Positions 57,724 to 64,000 of a stretch of 64,000 bases of DNA are shown one piece after another. The DNA comes from Embiotoca jacksoni. Its lineage: Eukaryota; Chordata; Actinopteri; Embiotocidae. Both the position numbers and the translations under genes were made by a program. The stretch spans positions 7,072,156 through 7,136,155 of the forward strand of contig JAKOON010000018.1 of NCBI GenBank assembly GCA_022577435.1, in the 5' to 3' direction. How positions within the stretch are numbered: the first letter of the stretch is position 1; the number at the start of each line of letters is the position of its first letter. The notes under the pieces are model-generated. The model had not been told where the DNA came from and made no database searches. It saw only the letters and a program-made list of their open reading frames with translations.

Positions 57724-58691
57724 ACAGTTCTGTGCCAACGTTTTAAAGATCCACTCCAGAAATATTTTCAAGATATATATAAAATGCTTTGGTTTGAGAA
57801 ATAATTTGAGTCTCATATTTTTTTCCACAAGAAATACATAAAAAGATGAGAAAAAAAAAAGAATTATCTCGTACATCTATTCCGTCTCCCTCATTAAAAT
57901 TCCAGAATCTACAAATATGCAAAAAAAAATGTCATTTCTAAAGCTTAATTATTGGACACAAGATGCCTCTTACTTCACTTTAGTCTATTCTCAGTGTATG
58001 TGCACTGCAGCCATCCAGTTTCGACATGATACTTGTGTAAGTTAATTTGGCCAATGATTGACTGCCAAACTATTTGTGATGTCACAAATTCTGCTCGTGA
58101 GCCCTCCCCTTAAAATTTGATTTTCAAAGAGCAAAGACAAACCCTCCCCCCCTTCAGTAGATGGTTATGAAATCAGCCTTCAAACTCTCCACATCCTTCA
58201 TTGTGCACAGTGAAGCTCAAACAGCTGTAGGAAGCATAAGAAAAGCATACTGTATTTTCTAGTGGAGGAGGACTTTAAAATATTTAGGTTTTTATTCATC
58301 ACAGAGGAGGGAGGCATCTAATTGGTCCCAAATTCATTCTGCTGCATAACAACGACCCAAAACACACAGACAGAGCTATAAAGAACTATATTTAGTCTGC
58401 AACACATGTGGCCCCTACAGAGCCCTGATCTCAACATCACGGCGTCAGAGTGGGTTTATATGAAGAGACGGGAGACACTGAGACCAAATCCAGAGAGCAA
58501 CTGTGGCAAGTTCTCCACGATGCTTGGAACAACCTGCCAAGTATCCTGAGCACACCAAATATTGATTTGATTCAGGGTTTTCTCTTTACGGCATTTTGTA
58601 TGAAGGCACTGTAAATAATAAACATTCATGGTATTATCTTTCAAAACATCCTCGCTTTAATTAGTTACTACCTAAAACTTTAGTACAGTAC
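57724..58691 (+). mobile_element. Tc1-like transposon relic
   Basis: The 3' end CCTAAAACTTTAGTACAGTAC (58671-58691) matches the inverse of a common fish Tc1-like terminus (CAGTACTGTGCAAAAGTTTT). A degenerate partner, CACAGTTCTGTGCCAACGTT, lies at about 57724, which would make the relic about 970 bp against about 1.6 kb for intact elements. Transposase fragments lie inside (separate entry). The left end is much weaker than the right. Confidence 0.55.
58339..58620 (+). pseudogene. Decayed Tc1-type transposase, C-terminal part
   Basis: NNDPKHT (58348-58368) is the second catalytic aspartate block of Tc1 transposases. WPLQSPDLN (58409-58435) is the following WP.QSPDLNPIE block, here one frame away and followed by ITASEW, so the third acidic residue may persist. 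A further frame gives EQLWQVLHDAWNNLP, the helix after the catalytic core. An in-frame stop follows NNDPKHTDRAIKNYI. At least two frameshifts make it non-functional. Confidence 0.7.
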
Positions 58692-60859
58692 ATCGTGCCG
58701 TTGTATCACCCAACCATATGCATCAGTAATAATACTTTATAATACTTAAACCTTAATTTCCTGTTAATACTTTTGGACTTTTACTTCAGTAAAATAATAA
58801 CTGCAGGAATTTTTATTTACTGCTGGAAGTCACCACTACCCGGTCTGCAGATTTGCCTGAGTCTTTTGGCCCCTGCAGCATTTACTCCTGATGACACAGC
58901 CGTATTATACCCCATAAAAGTCTATCAAGCACAAGCTTAAATGCAATATTTTGTTTATGAGGAAGCTGTCTGTCCACCTCCTCCCTCCACCTCCTTGACT
59001 AACAAACACACTCCTCCGGATAAAGGCAACATTACCCGCCACTGAACTGGCGCACAAATCCAATACCTCTGCACCTGGCGTCCGCCAGACAGCGATGTGC
59101 AAAAACAGCTTTGCCCATCAATTTTCTAACAACCATCGAGAGTTATGACAAGAAGCAGGAAAAAAAAAAAAGAAATTTCACAGCACACAAGAGTGGCAGT
59201 GAGATATTGGAAGACAGCGCCACGTGATTGTGGGTCCCTCAAGTAAAGAGGAATCTATTGAACCCGTTGATGGATTAAAAGGGACATGGTCGTTCTGTCT
59301 TTATGTGTCTGTGAATAATAATACTCCACATTCAGACACATCCTCCTCTCATTCTGTTTGCTGACCTCTGGCACCTCTCTTTTCATGCCCTAATGTGTTA
59401 ATATACGTGGGTTATCTATTGGTGTACACGTTCTTTAGCCTTGTATTGGTGCCTGGCTTCATTTACAAAATCTCTGTGCTAACCCTGGTCTGCACGAGCT
59501 TAGTGTTTTTAGGCCTTGAAGAAAAGACAGAAAAGAGCTTAACTGTCTGCAGATGAGCCTCAGAAATGTATTGTGAGTGAACATTGTATACGGTGTCTTT
59601 GTATTGAGTCAATAAGTGGGAATTGAATGTGCTCTTTGGTAGCTTTCCACTGTGCTCTCCTCTTTCTTGTCGCTGAGTGAATTAGAAAAAAAGAAAAGAA
59701 AAAAAGAGGTTCATGTCAGGCAAGTTGCCCTTGGGCTCAGAGAGGAGAGGGAAAAAGAGAGAGGCAGCTGCGTGAGGAACTGTCTCCACAGCAGAGATCG
59801 TCGGATCCTTAACCTTTTCCACTGTGACGCAAATTAAGTTTTGATCATGTTCGGGTACTTTGGGCGTGCTGGGCTTGATAGGGTTTTACAATTTAAAACC
59901 AATAACTCAACTTGGCTTTTTGTTGAGATTTCAAGCCTTGAAAAGTTACTTTCTGGCTCACATGGTGCTTTGGAGTCCCCCCACCCTCTCAGCTCTAACT
60001 GCTCAATGAAGGAGAAAGAGAGCGACTGACATGACAGGTTTTTCTATTAAAAAAACAAAAAAAGCTTGTGTCTGTTGAATTTGTCCTCTGATTTGTTTGC
60101 TTAAACCCTCTGGTTTGTCAATGATTTGTCTACTCCAGGCTTCCCTTTGTTGCAGATAGAAGTCATTCAAAGTCATAAAAAAAAATGTATGTAACTTTAA
60201 AAGTAATACATGTTGTCATAATTTTAAACATCAGTAGGTCAAATCTTTTTTCTTTTTTTTAATCTTAGACTAATGAGTGTTAACATCAAGATGATCAAGT
60301 TCAGTGGCTACATCTGGCTCAGCATTTATCATAGCCCCCACAGATCTCAGTGGTTTTACATTATTTAGAGTCATTTTACTCTGTGCTTTCTGCAAGCTTT
60401 ATCTTTCTTCCTGTTTTGTGCCATAAAATAATCTGCCAGAAAGCAGTGCTATTGGTTTCCCACTCGCAATTTAATGTGATCACATGTTTAGACAATAAAA
60501 ACGTCTCTGTGGTCAATTTGCGGCTTGAAAAAACAGACAAACTTCCAAACCCAAAGGATTCATGAAATAATTAAAGCATGTTTCTGGTCATGGTGGCTCT
60601 CAGCTGCTGCTCGCTGGCTCCAGCAAAGAATTAAACTTCAGGTGAAAGTCAGTTGTCAAAGCCTCAGCGCCTCATTGTGTCTGAGAGCAGTGAGTCTGGT
60701 TACTCTCTGCTGTCTCGCAGGCTCTTTTTAAGGAGACACTCGGAATCCGTTTTTTTTTTTTTTTCTTTTTTCTGGCTCCTTCATTCTGTGAAACTTTCAA
60801 GAAAAACGTTACGTTTGGCTGTGGAGGATTTTCTCTTGTAAAGTCTCCACCTGTGTGTC
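58692..60859. other. Intergenic, no gene seen
   Basis: AT-rich to neutral, with poly(A) near 59160-59171 and a GA-rich tract at 59680-59765. No coding or repeat evidence beyond simple sequence. Confidence 0.55.
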
Positions 60860-61058
60860 CGGCTCTAGGTGACGTTGCGCTGGTACCGGGAGCTCTCCTC
60901 CATTCCCCGGGAGCGGCGGAGACAAGCGGGTCGCTCCTACACGCCGAGTCTCCCGTTCCTGCGCCGCGCTAAGATGTCCCGTTTTAAAGCGGATTTATTT
61001 GGCTGCAACAGGCTACATGACTGCCTCTTCTCGACGGCATGAACCACTGAAAACCCAG
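60860..61058 (+). other. CpG-rich putative 5' non-coding exon (ntng1?)
   Basis: An abrupt CpG-rich block (GGGAGCGGCGGAGACAAGCG, GCGCCGCGCTAAG) ends in AAACCCAG|GTGAGA, an excellent splice donor with its exon end at 61058. The exon start is approximate. It contains a short upstream frame (60974-61042) but no long coding frame. In vertebrates NTNG1 (netrin-G1, a GPI-anchored neuronal adhesion protein) lies downstream of PRMT6 on the same strand and begins with non-coding 5' exon sequence, so an ntng1 first exon is the best guess. It could instead belong to another transcript. Confidence 0.4.
60974..61042 (+). CDS. Short upstream ORF in putative 5' exon
   Basis: A 22-codon ATG-to-TGA frame (MSRFKADLFGCNRL...) inside the CpG-rich block, ending 16 bases before the donor. 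The ATG has G at -3? The bases before it are AAG, giving A at -3, a favourable context. It shows no domain. If the exon is real it would act as a regulatory uORF; otherwise it is chance. Confidence 0.2.
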   Translation: MSRFKADLFGCNRLHDCLFSTA

Positions 61059-62619
61059 GTGAGAGGCTCAGGCAGCCGATTTCTTTTGATTTCATTAATC
61101 TCCAAGTGCATGGCGGGGCGCGTAAACTTTTGAAGCTCCGCCACGACGCGCGCCGAGTGGGTGGCCAAAAATGTGCGTCGTGATTCGAGAAAGTAAGCGG
61201 ACTATTTTAAGAACAGATGCTATTTTGCCAGGTCATCTCTGTCTACTTTGAGTCCTGCGCCATACAAATACCTTTCCCGTGCTTGGTGATGTGGGCTACT
61301 AATCAACACAGGCGACACCTTTGGGGGCGATGACCAAAAATAAATCAGGTGTAGCCTTAATGCTGTTGTCTCTACAATGGAGAGAAAAGAGCTGTTTCAC
61401 ACTTTCTAACAGCAAACTGCTTTTAAAAATATATGTGTGTGTTGTTCGCCTGTATTCGATGTTTAAAGGACACATGGACGCGCTTTGGGCGCACAGAACT
61501 AAGGCGTAAAGGCTTCTGAATCTCCACATGTAGGTCGAAGTGAATCAGTCGTGCTGTGTGCCGATAATAACACACATGATTCCATTTGTATGAGACAGCG
61601 CTCCTGTCATCAATTTGAAATTTCCTCTCACGCTGGATAACCACCTCTTTTCTTTATGGTTAAAAAATACGACTTTGACGCGCGTTTATTTATTTTATTT
61701 TTTTTGTGAGGTCTGTGTGTCTGTCTTTCCTTTTAACAATATACTTGAATATTACAACCACTAACAGAGGTCAGTGATGTGCGAGAGGATGATTAGGGGC
61801 CTCTCTTGGCCTGTATGGAGGCTGGATATAGACTTCGACACATTCAGCTGTGGAGAGGGTTGTCAGGCTGCTGCGTGGTTAACCTGTGCACCAAGTGTCA
61901 TGACCCGACTTCTTCTAACACCCTCCTCTCCCCACTCCTCTCACTCTTTGTGATAGTCAATTAAGGTGTGAGAATACTGTGCACTTTAAAAGCATTAAAA
62001 ACATTTTTTTTTTTTTTTTTTTTGTGACTGTAGCCTTCAGCTGAAACCAAAATTATCTTAAAACATGTCACCTCATAATCAGTCATTTACTCCTGACAGC
62101 AGATCTGAGAGTTCTGCTATTATATTAAGATAAATTCATGACGTCTTTCTTGCATTTATTCATGTCCCAATTATCACGATCAATTGAACTTTTAAGTCTT
62201 AGAAATACACCTTCACTAACGCCCTCAGCCTTTTTACTTATTATTCCCTGGGATTACACCATGCACATCTTCCCTCCATTCATTTGGAATATAAATAACT
62301 CTTTTAAAGAGGCAATATAAACTCAGGGTACCCCCATTTTTATCTACACAATAGGGATTTTGTTACAACAAATTAAAACGTGTTTTCTTTCATTATGCAA
62401 ATAGTATGATTGCTAATGAATTGAATTATGTACTAATATATGGCATTTCAGCACGTCCACAACGGGTTGGATATGTGAGAACCAGAAACACAAATATATT
62501 AACACTTTTCCTCACATATGTTTTGATTTTTGTTCACGTTGTTAGTCGGTTTTCCAGTAATAATCACCCAGAGTCCGAATTGTTTTGCTCCCTCTATTTG
62601 GCCCGGATGCTCTAATTCC
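61059..62619. other. Putative intron, nothing else recognised
   Basis: Begins with a CpG-rich shoulder (to about 61170, including GCGGGGCGCGTAAAC and CGACGCGCGCCGAG), then becomes AT-rich. A T run lies at 62006-62023. No coding evidence. Confidence 0.4.
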
Positions 62620-63598
62620 TCGGAGACTCTATTAACGTCCGCGTTGTTGGATAATTCTGCGCTGCGAGGCGACTCGGGTGAACTCCACCAAAAGAGGTTC
62701 AACTACAGGCGATCCTCCTCCCTCCTGAGTTCCTAACGCGTCCCGAAAGAGGATGGCGCGTGTTGATGTCTGCGAGGGGGGTGGGGGGGCTGAAGGCGAG
62801 GTGGAGAAGGGCTGGAGGGGTGGGGAGAGAAACCATAGGTGTGCGTGGGGGGGAAACAAGCTGAGTGTGCGTCTCATCTAATAGAGCCTCGGAGCGCGTT
62901 ATCTTCTCCGTCATCTCCGTCTGGGCGGTTGGTGCTGCGCCGTACCGGGGAGACGGCCAGGAGAAGATGCGTTGACGCGAACGGATATTCTCAGCAGCCG
63001 AGACTAATTGGTGTGATTCATGTCCCTGTTGAGTGGCTGAAACCGGAGGGAGCGAAAAGAGGAGAAGTGGGGACGAGGTTCGCGCAGAGATCCGCACGCA
63101 GGTGTCTTTGGAAAATGGGGGAATTATAAAAAAACAGCTCGTAAAAGAGGAGGAACGGTACGCCAGCAGGTCAAAGTTTCTTTTGCAGTAGTGGGGTTTT
63201 TCTTTTCTGCGGACATCACTATTGAGGCACTCAGATTGACTTCGTGATGGAATGACACTTTGGAGAGAGGATGATGGACACTTTGGCACCGGAGCTCGTG
63301 CTCAAAAATCCTCCCGTTTCCACCAGGCGCGGTGCTGACCGAGCCCCCCGGACGGCGATCAGTCATTTGTTTTGAAGTGGCAAGAAAATCCTCCTCTTGA
63401 TTGGAACAAGAGTGAGACATGGTGCGCGCAGCGATTCCTCTGAGACTGACGTGCGTACTCATCACATTGCCGTTAAGGAGCGCATCTTAAAGAGCTTCAT
63501 TCTTCATTCATGTTCATTCCGCTGCTCTGAACTTGTTGAGCGGCGTTAAAGAGCAGGGGCACAGGGAGTACCCGGTCCAAGAGGGGCATTCAAGAAAT
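62620..63598 (+). other. Second CpG-rich block / putative alternative 5' exon (ntng1?)
   Basis: Strong CpG enrichment across about 62620-63480 with G-rich tracts (62776-62850). It ends in CAAGAAAT|GTAAGT, a consensus donor with its exon end at 63598. The long open frames on both strands (96-196 codons) are GC-driven and motif-free. A large CpG-rich leader with a plus-strand donor fits a promoter and 5' UTR exon, again most simply that of ntng1 by synteny. Whether this and the 60860 block are alternative first exons or successive exons cannot be told here. Confidence 0.4.
63419..63490 (+). CDS. Short upstream ORF in second putative 5' exon
   Basis: A 23-codon ATG-to-TAA frame (MVRAAIPLRLTCVLITLPLR...). 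Context GACATGG has G at -3 and G at +4, a strong initiation context. The product is hydrophobic and signal-like but too short to be a protein of known type. It ends about 110 bases before the splice donor, so it could damp translation of a downstream coding exon. Confidence 0.25.
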   Translation: MVRAAIPLRLTCVLITLPLRSAS

Positions 63599-64000
63599 GT
63601 AAGTTTTCCCTTTGATTGTAAAATTCACTTTTTCTGTGTTGAATCGTATAAATCTACACTTGAAGTAGCTCGTTGTTAGAAGTAACTTGGCTCTGACTTA
63701 TCTGCATTCATCTTCAACAATGAACAGATAAGGAGGAAAAATACCGTTTTTAAAATTTCTGAACAGCATAAACATCTTTAAAGACGTCCCGAATCACATA
63801 AAAAGACGTAATAATGGAAATGAGGACGCATCCAAAACTTGACACCATTTCCTCGGGTCATTTCCAGAGGCGCCCCCTTGTGGAACTCATCCCAGAACCG
63901 TTGCCTATCTATCATCCATAATTACATTTGTGTCATGCTACAGCCTGTTGGCCTACGTTTAATACGTCATTATATCAGCAGCCTGTTACAGATAGATTCG
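63599..64000. other. Putative intron continuing past the window
   Basis: Follows the GTAAGT donor. AT-rich, with no open frame or repeat recognised. Confidence 0.4.

Noticed and set aside
62699..63289. 196-codon minus-strand frame across the second CpG block
   Set aside because: Opposite strand to the good donor, with Ser/Pro/Arg-rich GC-driven composition and no motif.
1..64000. tRNA, rRNA or CRISPR-like arrays
   Set aside because: No B-box-bearing cloverleaf, rRNA core or spaced repeat array was recognised by eye. A covariance-model scan (tRNAscan-SE, Infernal) would be needed to exclude small RNA genes fully.

Overview
The window looks like nuclear DNA from a ray-finned fish, most likely a percomorph teleost. 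It is AT-rich and dense in CA/TG microsatellites. It carries many short degenerate DNA transposons (hAT, mariner and Tc1 types), LINE-like 3' tails and interspersed repeats of the kind common in percomorph genomes. The only intact protein-coding gene I can support is a single-exon prmt6 (47123-48178, plus strand). It encodes a 351-residue type I protein arginine methyltransferase that is closer in length and N-terminus to fish PRMT6 than to mammalian PRMT6. No bacterial-type operon, CRISPR array, rRNA or convincing tRNA was seen.

Layout. Positions 1-46,900 form a gene-poor stretch. It contains simple repeats, three copies of one interspersed repeat (family B here), the first three of six copies of another (family A), a nearly full-span mariner relic (19806-20787), two copies of one hAT family (24360-24583 and 42949-about 43530), LINE-like tails and a striking 16-bp perfect inverted repeat (39748-39784). 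Several repeat-free stretches rich in homeodomain/POU-type core sites (around 5.8, 7.2, 22.4-23.1, 30.0-30.8, 40.9-41.2 and 56.2-56.5 kb) are possible conserved non-coding elements, but the sequence alone cannot prove this.

Positions 46,990-49,300 hold prmt6. Its proximal promoter has no TATA box and carries two ZNF143/THAP11-like ACTACAA motifs in opposite orientation plus an ETS core. The 3' UTR has an AATAAA at 49292. Positions 49,700-58,700 are repeat-rich: family A copies 4-6, a 426-bp hAT element with a perfect 8-bp target duplication (53012-53437), a LINE-like tail and a Tc1-like relic (about 57724-58691).

Positions 60,860-63,600 contain two CpG-rich blocks. Each contains a short upstream ORF and ends in a good plus-strand splice donor (61058|61059 and 63598|63599). 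In vertebrates prmt6 lies upstream of NTNG1 in the same orientation, so I infer that these are alternative or successive non-coding 5' exons of ntng1, with the coding exons beyond the window. This rests on synteny and composition, not on coding sequence.

I did not find a previously undescribed biological system. The best leads are the perfect inverted repeat, the same-orientation family A copies, the putative ntng1 5' region and the prmt6 promoter architecture.
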